Below, in pieces: positions 10,696 through 20,261 of a stretch of 64,000 nt of DNA. Both the position numbers and the translations under genes were made by a program. Numbering within the stretch: the first letter of the stretch is position 1; each line of letters starts with the position of its first letter. This DNA is from Xylogone sp. PMI_703 (lineage: Eukaryota; Ascomycota; Leotiomycetes): assembly GCA_021399445.1 (NCBI GenBank), contig JAJTUQ010000007.1, positions 558,001 to 622,000 of the forward strand. Direction: 5' to 3'. The notes beneath the pieces were generated by a model. That model was not told the origin of the DNA. It was given only the letters and a program-made list of their open reading frames with translations, and made no database searches.

Positions 10696-11816
10696 AGCGT
10701 CTGGTGGTTGCTTTTTCGAACCAGTACGGTGGTTTATTCCAAAAATCTGTAGATAAAATGGAAGATCTCTCTTGCTGAAGAGATAGAGACGGTCTAAGGT
10801 AGAGGGGTGGCAGCGTTTAAGAAGGAGGAGCTGACCACGGCTGACGAGGCTGAGTGAGAGGAGTGAGAGTCATGGGAGCTCCAGCTGGGGTTGCTCTGAC
10901 GCACGTTCCTGCCTCTGTGCACTGATTAGCTTCCGCCTGGGCCCTCGGCTGAGGACGCTCAGGGACCCTTGTGAACATTCATGTCCCGTCTGTATCTAAA
11001 AGGCGGCACACTCCAACCGGAACTGCAGGAATATCAAAGATTGGTAGAGGTACGGACGGAGGCTGAAATGTGGTAATTGCTCAGTATCAAACATGCATCG
11101 CCATTATGCAGCCTGAGGACTGCCAAGCCGCACAATGCCGTGTGCTGTGAATTCGGGGTACCCCAATGGAGGACTCCCCCACTGACGGAACAGCCCGGAG
11201 CCACCTTCGTTCAGCGCCCTGAGAACGGCCCAGAACAATTTCGCCAATGCTTGATCACTGTAGCCTTTCGGCATCCAGATGACACCAGTCTACCCGTCTA
11301 CCGGTATGTCTAATGCTAACCCGCAATACTTGCTGTAGTTTTAGAAGCATCTTCTGGTCAGCCATCCTGAATACAGCATTACCCCTAATACATATACTAT
11401 TATGCGCCAGTAACCTTTCATTTAAATGAGAAAAGTCCTATTTAACCCAGCGCTGTGCCCGAGGCCGTGCTTCGCAGCTGAGAGCGCCTCAGTCATGGCT
11501 GTACGGTAGCTACACCGAAGCGCCCTATCGCGAGGCTGAGTGCAAGCCACCTCCCACCAAATTCTGCCTCCCCCGATAACAGACATTGGCCTAGATGGGG
11601 ATATATCTTACCATTCTGCAGTAAGTCGGCATTTACCTCTTTTTCCTACTTTCCGGTTCCTTGAGCTATTTCATTGCCGTCATTGGATCGTGTTTCTGGG
11701 ATCCACCCTTTTCTAAGTCCTTTATTATCAGCGTATCAGAACAATTAGATTATTTCCCCCAAAAGGTAGAAGGGTTATATTTCTTTCTAATCCTTACACC
11801 GAATCTGGCGGAAACG
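10696..11816. other. gene-free stretch
   Basis: About 1.1 kb upstream of the RNase T2 gene. The frames present begin with non-ATG codons or lack splice support. It presumably includes the RNase promoter. Confidence 0.4.
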
Positions 11817-12185
11817 ATGTGTCTTCCAAGACATAAGCCGCCAAAATACTCCGCAATACCTAACCACCACGCCGCCCCGAAACCTTATTCCAACCACGGT
11901 CATCGAAGAAACAGATTGTCACTCACCGTGACGGTGCACGGCTACAGTCCACATGGTGGGAGTCACGGATTGGGATACAGTACTTCATCCGAGCGCCCTG
12001 ATAGTTCCCTGAATCGCGATAGCTATCGTTATAATGAAGCTGATGGAGGTAAGGACTGTTTGGAAACCTTTGCCATACTTACCCTTGACGAATCCGCTAT
12101 AGTACAAGGTGCGACAATTTCTTCTGTGCTAGGGCCAAGTAAAGGAAATAGATTTAAACGAATGATGAAGTCGCTGAAAGTCTGA
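11817..12185 (+). CDS. orphan small ORF, 122 aa
   Basis: A single open frame from ATG 11817 (context AACGATGT) to a stop at 12183-12185. The product starts MCLPRHKPPK, is basic and His/Ser/Gly-rich in its first half (for example HGYSPHGGSHGLGY), and ends in a basic tail KGNRFKRMMKSLKV. There is no signal peptide, membrane segment or known motif. I do not recognise it. The frame extends about 50 codons upstream without an ATG. It could be a lineage-specific gene or a chance frame. Confidence 0.35.
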   Translation: MCLPRHKPPKYSAIPNHHAAPKPYSNHGHRRNRLSLTVTVHGYSPHGGSHGLGYSTSSERPDSSLNRDSYRYNEADGGKDCLETFAILTLDESAIVQGATISSVLGPSKGNRFKRMMKSLKV

Positions 12186-12687
12186 GTGATATATCACTTA
12201 TAGCGAAGATATTTTGTACCAAGGGACTTCTGCGAGCTGCGGACACAGAGTGGAAGAGAGCATCTAGCCTAGGCTAGTTGATCAAAAGGCCTCATTATCT
12301 CCATGAGCTAGAGTAAACGAATAATAGAGCTATCTAGTCCCAGAGATACCGGATTCAACCCCTCCCTGGCCTGATAATCTATGAGTCCCCACACCTGAAC
12401 AGAAGGCTGCAGATGGTGGCAAAGAAATTAAGACACCCAGCGTCCTATCTATGTCTATCTAACATATGTTTAGACATAAGCTGTCACTGCTTTTTATGTT
12501 ATCTGCATTCCGGTGGTGAGTTGAATATATAAACATAGATAATCGATGAAAACCCCCTCGTCTTTCTTAATCTATATTCTCTCTTCATCTCTTCTTCCTT
12601 AGATGATCGATGTGTATTGGGAAAAAGGCCGGTTATCCCCTCATGGATTGCCGTGAGATGCTCTTGGAATCATCATCTACCGCCGTG
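12186..12687. other. convergent intergenic region
   Basis: About 0.5 kb between the orphan ORF and the 3' end of the F-box-like gene. Nothing supportable. Confidence 0.4.
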
Positions 12688-13332
12688 CTACAACACCTGT
12701 AAGCATATATGGTCTAACGCAGTCAAACCGTCACTCACGGTCCATAGGTTGCGACTCGCCATTGTATGTAACTCCGCAGATTCAAATGCTGGAACCACGG
12801 TCCCATCTGCGGACATTATTGTATCTTGTAGCCAATTTACATATTGCGGAAACGTCGTGATGCTCCCCACAATTTTGGCCCTCTTTACGCCACGGACCGC
12901 TTCGAAGGGCTTCAGGACTTCGTGACTCGAGCTCCCATATTGCGCTTGGTATACCTGGACGGTCAATTCCTCTGCGCCATCAAATGCTGTTTTGGCCTCT
13001 TCGGAATTGAAATTAGGATCGCAATCTAACCTGATATTGATGACCCAGCGCTGGATCAGATTTATCAAGGGTCTTGCCGTAACCGGGCCATATCCAAAAC
13101 GTAGTCGGGGTAAGGCACATAGGAGGCTTGGGTGTGCAATAAAGGTATTACCACCGTACAGGACTTCTCTGGCCTCCAGGTATATTTGATGACATGATTG
13201 GAGAATAGCTGGGTGTAACCGACAACTCTTATCAATAGAACTAGAAATACGAAGTGAGGGGAAGACGAGGAGAAGAATATATATCTGATTTCGAATCTCT
13301 CCAGGAAGGTCTAGGAAAGTGATTTGTGGCAT
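12688..13332 (-). CDS. F-box-like (2EXR-type) fungal protein
   Basis: A single exon of 214 residues. The N-terminus FLDLPGEIRNQIYILLL is the F-box-like helix seen in a very large ascomycete family. It is followed by LHPAILQSCHQIYLEAREVLYGGNTF, also a family hallmark (leucine-rich, SCxQIYxEAxxVLYxxNxF). Proteins of this type are thought to act as substrate adaptors or protein-interaction modules, but individual functions are mostly unknown. The first ATG directly precedes the box. It shares a 275-bp promoter with ERS1 on the other strand. Confidence 0.75.
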   Translation of the reverse strand: MPQITFLDLPGEIRNQIYILLLVFPSLRISSSIDKSCRLHPAILQSCHQIYLEAREVLYGGNTFIAHPSLLCALPRLRFGYGPVTARPLINLIQRWVINIRLDCDPNFNSEEAKTAFDGAEELTVQVYQAQYGSSSHEVLKPFEAVRGVKRAKIVGSITTFPQYVNWLQDTIMSADGTVVPAFESAELHTMASRNLWTVSDGLTALDHICLQVL

Positions 13333-13607
13333 AATATCTATTTATATGCCATGGAAATAATAGAATTTGCTTAGATTGAATTCCAGTTAAGTTATTGAGA
13401 TCTATCGATAAGAATGGAGACGGATCGGACCAGATTTCCGTAGGTCCTTGGCATCCGATAACTTTAAATCTTATCAACGACAGGGGTCATATGACGCCAT
13501 GGCAACCTTATTTCTAGTACATCTTCAGCCTCTTTCCCCCTTCAACTCCCATCAAATTTCCTGCACTGATGTAGCCCGTTAAGAAAGCGCACTATAGAAC
13601 AGCATAA

Positions 13608-14501
13608 ATGTCGGACTTCTTTCTTCGCTTCCTCTCCCAAGTTTTTGGTTGGGTCTACACCCTTTGCTGGTCACTCTCCTTCTACCCGCAACCGATCCTT
13701 AATTTTCGTCGCAAGTCAACTGTTGGAACGACTATAGACTTTCCTGCTATAAACCTGCCTGGGTTCGCTGCTTATTTTATCTCTAATGCTGCCTTCCTTT
13801 ACTCGCCTGTAATAAGACATCAATATGCCCTACGAAATAATGGACTCACTCCAACCGTGGAATTTAACGACCTAGCGTTTGCTGGGCATGCGGTTATTTT
13901 GTCTCTCATAACGTTAACGCAATTCTATTCCCCTCTCTGGGGCTTTGAAGAGCGTAATAAACATGGTGCTGGTGCAAAAATCAGCACAACTGTCCTCGGT
14001 ATATTGGCCGGGTGTGTTTTAGGGGTGTTGATTACAATTTTCCTAGTGGTATCTAGGAATGACCCAGATCCCACGACTGGCTGGGCCTGGATTGATGTGG
14101 TGAGTAACCGTTCAAAAATATAAATGATGCTTTGTAGCTCACATATTTTGTATCAGATCTATGCCGTATCATACGTCAAGCTTTTTATCACACTCGTGAA
14201 ATACATACCACAAGTCGCGACCAACTACCGTAACCGTTCGACACAAGGCTGGGCCATCGAGCAGATCCTTCTTGATTTCATTGGAGGAATTCTATCGATA
14301 GCACAGCTTGGAATAGACAGTTATCTACAGCATGATTGGTCGGGTATTACAGGTAACCCGGTCAAGTTGGCGCTAGGAAACTCCTCGATTGTTTTTGACC
14401 TCATCTTCATACTGCAACACTATATAATTTATCGGAACGAAGGCAAGGAAGCGAGAGAAGGAGAAGAAGAGTCTCTACTTGGTAATTCTAGATCTGATTG
14501 A
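13608..14501 (+). CDS. ERS1: cystinosin/ERS1-type PQ-loop lysosomal (vacuolar) transporter
   Basis: Exons 13608-14099 and 14157-14501 (57-nt phase-0 intron, GTGAGT...CAG) give 278 residues. Cystinosin exports cystine from the vacuole or lysosome with protons. The protein is very hydrophobic, about seven membrane spans, and has two PQ-loop repeats: [17 protein letters not shown] near residue 25 and [19 protein letters not shown] near 176. The second repeat is followed by the cystinosin-type [18 protein letters not shown]. The C-terminal tail is acidic ([10 protein letters not shown]), with a possible E-x3-LL sorting signal of the kind used for vacuole targeting. Confidence 0.92.
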
Positions 14502-14835
14502 AGACTTTGGTTAGATGATCTGTAGAAGATAGCGGTTCTAGCTCGATACCCCTTAATACCCTTTCTTGTCTATGTAGTTTGCGGCGAGCAGGATATATGG
14601 GTGGACATATGGCGCTGGGTTTATGCCAAGTGATTTCACTGTTAGCATTTTGTGCTGTTGGTGGCAGGTTTGTAGATTTATCTTCGTTTAGTTACAATCT
14701 CTTGCACAAGTGTGCCATATGCTTCCATACTGGCAAGTCCGTTCCTCTCTCCCTTAGTACACTTGTAAATGTTCTGTAGAAATCTCTCCCTATCATCATG
14801 ACTTAGAGTCTAGGTAAACAAATCGTCTAGAGCGC
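14502..14835. other. convergent 3' region
   Basis: About 330 bp between the 3' end of ERS1 and that of the first Cys/His-rich gene. Nothing else seen. Confidence 0.4.
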
Positions 14836-15552
14836 TCAGACCCAGGGATCCCAGTGATCACCGGAGGTTTGTAAAGAGTATATAAACTCTACTTCAGCAG
14901 ATTCCATATTATCAATCACTCTTGACTCCTTTCTATTCCACTTCTCTAAGCAATGTCCCATAATCCTCTGCGTTGTATGCCACCTATTCTCTGCGTCCTT
15001 AGCTGCAAGGATAAGTCTCTCTTCCAGTTCCTGTTTGCAAATCTCTTGACATCGAATCATCTTTTTCAGTAAAACGTTGAATCCTTCCTCGTGATGCATT
15101 CGACAAGCCGAAGCAAGTTGAGCTTCCACCGCCGCCATCTGAATCGTCCAGAAGCAAATGATCTTCTCAATATCATCATGAATAACTCGGAAGAGGGAAT
15201 TCATCAACCTGCTGCCTTCCTCCAGCACCTCCCTCTCTCTATGAATATCGCACCGTAATTCCCAGGTATGGTGTAGCTCCAGTTCATCCAATCTCTTGTC
15301 AAACTTCTTGACTAAGTGTGAGAAGCTCATCCGTGCTGAATTCTTTATTTCTTCGAAAATTCGGCTCCACTGTTCTTTGAAGTCATTCATTTTCCCTCTG
15401 AATATCTCGCATCTTGGACAAAGTGCTGTTACTGGTGATTCAGGACATATAACTGTGTCTGCTGCCTGCGGGTGGGTTTCCGGCTCACATTGCTTGATGT
15501 AATGAGTAGAAATATGACCACAAGCAAACACTTTCAAATCTCTGATACACAT
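14836..15552 (-). CDS. Cys/His N-terminal motif protein A (238 aa)
   Basis: A single exon starting at ATG 15552. The N-terminus MCIRDLKVFACGH gives Cys2-x8-Cys11-x-His13. Further cysteines follow, ending in a C-x2-C pair (LCPRCEIF) near residue 45-48. The rest (about 50-230) is predicted by eye to be a long charged helical or coiled-coil region with scattered cysteines. I do not know a named family, though many ascomycete proteins start with this kind of M-C-x(8-9)-C-G-H signature. A zinc-binding head with a helical tail is my inference. It is the first of three consecutive minus-strand genes sharing the same head. Confidence 0.65.
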   Translation of the reverse strand: MCIRDLKVFACGHISTHYIKQCEPETHPQAADTVICPESPVTALCPRCEIFRGKMNDFKEQWSRIFEEIKNSARMSFSHLVKKFDKRLDELELHHTWELRCDIHREREVLEEGSRLMNSLFRVIHDDIEKIICFWTIQMAAVEAQLASACRMHHEEGFNVLLKKMIRCQEICKQELEERLILAAKDAENRWHTTQRIMGHCLEKWNRKESRVIDNMESAEVEFIYSLQTSGDHWDPWV

Positions 15553-15961
15553 TGTAAGCTTCTAGAGTTATCTAGTGGATGCAGCACGTTGAATGGTTCC
15601 TTCACCGTTCTTAGCATCGAGGTATCACAGCTGATAGCTCCTGCTATGGTGGAAGCCGGTAGTGGAATTTCGAAAACTGAAGGTTACTTACTGCGTAGTT
15701 TTTGCCGGCTGTAGGAAGTGCCTTCAATTCAAGAGATAGCCAGGTTATTGTATTCAGATACAAACGGGTGAGCAAAATTATATGGTGTTCCCCATGCTAT
15801 TGTCGAAGTCACAGCAATGAAACTGAACAGTAACCCACTATCTGGGGTTCAGACAAAATATAGACACAGGTAGTATATTCCAATCTTTTTATTACGTCTA
15901 GTGGTTCTCTATTATAAAGACAGAAATGGTGCCAAAGCACATATAACAAAACAAGAACAAA
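15553..15961. other. spacer between Cys/His genes A and B
   Basis: About 0.4 kb upstream of gene A and downstream of gene B; presumably the promoter of A. No other feature seen. Confidence 0.4.
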
Positions 15962-16210
15962 CTAATCCTTCTTGTTTCCTCTCTGGACGTAGAAGTAAGG
16001 ATCGTTATCCGGATCACCCTCCGCCAATCCTCGGTAGCTCAAATATTTTCTGTTGTCAAATTCTTCGCATTCTGCACAATGGTGGTATCTCTCTTCTCTT
16101 TCTAAATGAAGGTCGGTTCCAGTACATAGTACAGGATTCTTATTTTTGCAAAATGTTCTGACCATAAGCCTATGGCGACATTCGTAGACAAAAATAACGA
16201 TCTCGCACAT
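15962..16210 (-). CDS. Cys/His N-terminal motif protein B (82 aa)
   Basis: A short single-exon gene from ATG 16210. MCEIVIFVYECRH reproduces the head of gene A with identical spacing (Cys2-x8-Cys11-x-His13, with Arg in place of Gly12). It is followed by single cysteines in TFCKN and VLCTG, then HHCAECEEF (C-x2-C-E). After this metal-binding-like part come only about 30 polar residues, so B is essentially the head alone. It may be a complete small protein or have an unrecognised extra exon. Function unknown. Confidence 0.55.
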   Translation of the reverse strand: MCEIVIFVYECRHRLMVRTFCKNKNPVLCTGTDLHLEREERYHHCAECEEFDNRKYLSYRGLAEGDPDNDPYFYVQRGNKKD

Positions 16211-16539
16211 TTTGCGTTATACCCTTCTTCTGTTTGACTTATTGTTTATGTGGTGGATCTGCGGTATCCTGGGGTATTGGTTGTCACGACGAACTCTTAC
16301 TCTCTGATAGTAAGTTCGGACAGAGAAGCAGTGACTGTCTCGGGAGTTGCTTGCTTTGTAGGTCATTAGTATTTGATCTAAATGGCTCGAATATATTGTT
16401 AAAGAAAAGAAAGACATTGAAGAAGAGTGAACAGGGGAAGGGCGTGGGTTTCGAGGAGTGAATAAAGGGGGACAACAGCTGAGGCTCCTGAACCGACTAA
16501 AGGTGAATAGATAATATGGAAAAGGAGAAATACGAAATA
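16211..16539. other. spacer between Cys/His genes B and C, possible alternative last exon of C
   Basis: About 0.33 kb. On the minus strand, 16496 down to 16284 stays open and could be a final exon of gene C if the GTAAGT donor at 16554 is used with the TTTAG acceptor ending at 16497. Otherwise this is the promoter of gene B. Confidence 0.35.
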
Positions 16540-17048
16540 TTAGACAGAACTTACTTGATTGTCATCAAATTCCATGCCATCAAATTCCATACCATCAAAG
16601 TCTAGGACTTCAAGTGATGGACCAAAGTCACTGCTGATAAACTGTGCTATGACTTGAAGTCAGGATGTGATAGTTAGTGGCGAGGGTGGAACAACTTACA
16701 AAGTGCTTCTTCAAAGCCTTGCATTTCCTGACTATACTCACGATCAAATTCAGCTTTCTCTCTTTCGTATTGAGCTTGAAGGACCAGGAGATCGTTCAAC
16801 GCTTGTTGTTGACGCTGTTCCTCTTCGAGTCTATACAGTTCCAACTCGCATGCCTCACACCAGCCGTCGAAGTGTCTGTAGTAGACAGTCTGCTGCTCTT
16901 CAGGGCAGTAAGTGTCACTTTCAAACTGGCAGGCAGCTATCTCGAGACCTGCGTTGATTCAATGGGTGCAGTTATGTGGTTTTTAGAACACAGGGAACTT
17001 ACGCTCATGACCGCAGAAGTCGAAGGTTGTATGGTGAAAGTAGCACAT
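16540..17048 (-). CDS. Cys/His N-terminal motif protein C (135 aa)
   Basis: Exons 17003-17048, 16700-16948 and 16540-16652 give 135 residues; introns are GTAAGT...CAG and GTAAGT...AAG. The head MCYFHHTTFDFCGH (Cys2-x9-Cys12-x-His14) is one residue longer than in A and B. It leads to DTYCPEE and GWCEACELE (C-x2-C-E), then a Gln/Glu-rich helix, and ends in an acidic tail with a perfect five-residue tandem repeat FDGME FDGME. The splice model rests on frame continuity. The last acceptor (TTCAAG) is weaker than normal. Function unknown; related in layout to A and B. Confidence 0.55.
16563..16592 (-). repeat. 15-bp tandem repeat inside gene C
   Basis: Two adjacent copies of a 15-bp unit (plus strand CATCAAATTCCATGC and CATCAAATTCCATAC), differing at one base. 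They encode FDGME twice on the minus strand. Confidence 0.8.
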
Positions 17049-18383
17049 GGTAACGTTGATGCCTGAAGTGCTAGAGCAATGAAATAGATCGAATCTGTGA
17101 AAGATGGTTGATTGCGGACAGAATATAAAATATGAGAACAGGGTGAAGGTGTGTCGACTGAAGAACCTTCGGGCCCAGCCTCCTCTCTTCACCTTTGTCT
17201 ATCCATTTCCAGTAATTTGCTTACTTCCTCTTTCATGAATTGTCATTTTGCTCCTCGATAAAGAGTTCCTTTCTCCTCCTCGACGCTCTCACCTCGCTAC
17301 TCTCCCTGTTGCCTAGGTCGCTATTTCCAATTCTGCTCAGGAAGAACATCAAAAACAATGTACACATCATAATACTAAAGCTTAGGAATTTTTTATATCA
17401 ACTAAGCTCGTGGGAAGGTAAAGAGTAGGCAGTTTACTTATTATTTTAGACTAATTTGGAATATCTCACCAACTACTTAATAATAGCTAGTATTAAATAT
17501 AAAAAGGTATACCGTAGGATTAAGAAGAGGGGTTTTATTCGAAATAGAAACAAAAAAGGCATCTGATGGTAAAAGAGTTCTTACCCTACGCTGTGGTTTC
17601 AGCTGTAGGCCTTACATCTCTCCTAATCGTATCGAGACAATTAGGCTTATTTCCTTCTTTGCTCTTGGAACAGCAACCTGACCTCATTCTGCCACAGGGG
17701 TGCTATTTGCAGTTTCGCAAACTTACTATTCTTAATTATATAGAATAGCAGCATTTAAGATGCGTTCATCCGCAATAATTATCTCACTAAACACTACCGT
17801 ATATAGACAAGTGTTCTACCCATGGCACCATATACAGCATCTAGAATATAACTTAGATCAAGTAGAACACTCATAGAGAATCAGATTGTAGTTTTCAGTT
17901 ACACAATACATTCCAACTTTAGTCCGCGGAATATCTCCAATCCTAACGCAAAAGAGGCCTGTCTTAAATAGGAGCACTCGCCCCATCCATTTACAATCCA
18001 CCATATATACTCTACCCATACCCCAGATGCACCAGTTGTTATAAAGCCTGTAGCATGCGTGTGCGTATTACAGCACTTGGAGCTAAACCGCGTTAAAGAC
18101 ACATATATATGAGACGTTCTAAGTTCTTATCCTAGCTAAGTTCGAGTGGTGAAATATAACACAAACTCCCCCGATACGACCATTTTCATAATAGTGATTT
18201 CTGTTATTAGAACAGAAAGCTTTCTAATTGTTCATGCCATTACGCCACCTCCATAGATCCTAAACACCCTCGCTTATGAAACATTTAAAGATACATTATA
18301 GCTCATCTAGGCCTTCATTTCTGATAATAAGATTCACTCCTGCTAACTTCTAGCCTAGACTGAGACATAATTGGCAATAAATT
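17049..18383. other. AT-rich gene-free stretch
   Basis: About 1.3 kb between gene C and the 3' end of DUG3, especially A/T-rich from 17340 to 17520. A 60-codon frame with a hydrophobic start at 17566 has no further support. No RNA gene recognised. Confidence 0.4.
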
Positions 18384-19655
18384 TTATCTGACCTCTGTCA
18401 CCATCTGATCCGCCGAAAGAGCAGGCGAGGCAAGCGGCGAATGTTCATGGAGATTCAAAGTTTTTGCTAAGCTCTCATGTAATAGGGTATGCTTCTTGCG
18501 ATCATTGACGGCGATCCCAGGCGTAGTAGCTGGGCTATTTGATCGTGGAGTTCCTTTTTCATTTGTAATAAGTCCCTTGTCGTGAACATATTTTGAAGAA
18601 CGGAGATGATAAGGATTGTAGCTGTAATACTCGTCAATAATTGGATGAACCATAACGGTTTGTTTGTGGATTGTAAGGATCGAGTTTGTCGGCACCGTGA
18701 CCCAGCTTTCCCGCTCGAAAGTCAGTGGCTCACTTGCTACCAAGACAATATCCGCTCCTTTATCCCGGCGGTCCATCTGGAATTCGCCCTTCCTACTCCT
18801 GTCTTCCCAAGCAGTTCCAGAAGAATAATATAGGCTGGCAGCTTCATCTGTCCTACTGCTAACGTATCGTGTGCAAATGACGCTATGCCCATCCGTTACG
18901 GCAAAGTTCAGGAGACTTCGGGTATCCAGATTCTCCTGCTGAATAACACTTTCCGGTATCTCTGCGATGAAGTCATTGATCTGTTTGATTGTCTTCAACA
19001 TTGCTTGTCGCAGGATAGTTGGACCGAATCCATTTGGTGGCGGGGAGCTTGGGTTGTGGCCCATACGCTCGAGAGTATCCAGATATAGTGCAAATGCCCA
19101 TTCGCTATCTGTTCCGCCATGTACACCTAGATACCACTTATCTGCTAGTCGTGCACCCAGACGACGTTTAATATATTTCCAACCTCCTAATCCACCGTTA
19201 TGCATCCACATCAAACTGCCATGCGTAAATGGGTGGCAGTTATCCTCGCTGAGAGAACCCTCTGTCGTGGCACGAACATGAGCGAAGATGAGCGACGAAG
19301 CTGTCTTAGAAGCTATGCGTTGAAGATTGGTACAATTCCAAGCCGGTGTAGTTGAAGTAAATATGCACGGATCTGGACCAAGCTTCGGATCTGTATAGTA
19401 TCCAATACCAAAACCGTCTCCTATAGGAATGTAAGCCTTGGACAAAGTACGAGATAGGTGGCAATACCATTGTGAGGTCGGCGCATGTCTAATCGAAGAC
19501 GAGAGTCAAAAGATTGCGTGAGTATTGAATGCGTAGGATCTAAAATCAATTTTGAAAGAAGAATCTCATCGCTACCCTTGTAAACCTATATGTTTATCAG
19601 TATCTGCGATATTAGGAATGTATTCATCGTGTGATCTTACCAAAAATCGGCACAT
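18384..19655 (-). CDS. DUG3: Dug3-type glutamine amidotransferase (glutathione degradation)
   Basis: Exons 19641-19655, 19468-19585 and 18384-19420 give 389 residues. With Dug2, Dug3 cleaves the gamma-glutamyl bond of glutathione in the cytosol. The N-terminal nucleophile is Cys2 in MCRFLVYKGS, encoded mostly by a 15-nt first exon. SFDSRLRLDMRRPHNGDGFGIGYY follows across the second intron, then class II amidotransferase features FAHVRATTEG, NCHPF and MHNGGLGGW. The 47-nt intron between PHNG and DGFG contains an in-frame-looking start that should not be used. Family alignment with the yeast protein supports this splice form. The C-terminal 60 residues are Ser/Pro-rich. Confidence 0.9.
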
Positions 19656-20261
19656 CTTCGTAGATAGGTGGTGATGGTGGGTTGCTACAGTCTTAATTAT
19701 CTATCCCAGCTGTCTTGTTGTTCTAAGTTAAGGGGGGCCAACAGAATTTATGGTACGGTGTATGTAGTATTCAAAAAGCAACGTTGTCGCATTGACTCAG
19801 ACATTGCTATATAGGCTGGTAAACGCGAGGCTGAGCCGAGATCGATTGCGCAATTCTCGGTCCCAGAAATGCCAGTCAAAGAAGTAGTGCCAAAGAAATA
19901 TGCAGTCTGTCCGAGACAAAAAGGGGTAATAGATGCAGACTCAATTAAGTGAAGGATCTAGCAATATAAATAAATGTTAAGCAATGTCTTCTAGCTTCTG
20001 TAAATACTCTCGAGGCTGTGGAATTACAATAGAGCTTCGGGACTGAATACCGTCATAGGTGGGTTGTGTGCCACATGTCTAGCCGCACCAGCCACAGCTC
20101 CGATATGCACGCCACCTTTAGACACTTCATCTCGATTTATTTGAGCATGATAAAAATCGCACGTACACAACGAGCGGCAAGCCATCGATTTAACACGGAT
20201 CAACGATCCCTATGAGTTCCGGTTATTTAGATATAGCAGTAAATCCTCACGCCTGGTGAGG
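19656..20261. promoter_or_regulatory. divergent promoter, DUG3 / MGM1
   Basis: About 0.6 kb between two head-to-head genes. No other gene or repeat seen. Confidence 0.5.

Noticed and set aside
11077..11313. 78-codon plus-strand frame
   Set aside because: Begins with TTG, and no splice-linked extension is visible.
17566..17748. 60-codon hydrophobic ORF
   Set aside because: Short, isolated in AT-rich DNA; hydrophobicity is expected from composition.
19400..19445. Apparent start MSKAYIPIG for DUG3
   Set aside because: It lies in the intron between PHNG and DGFG; class II amidotransferases need Cys2, supplied by the upstream exons.
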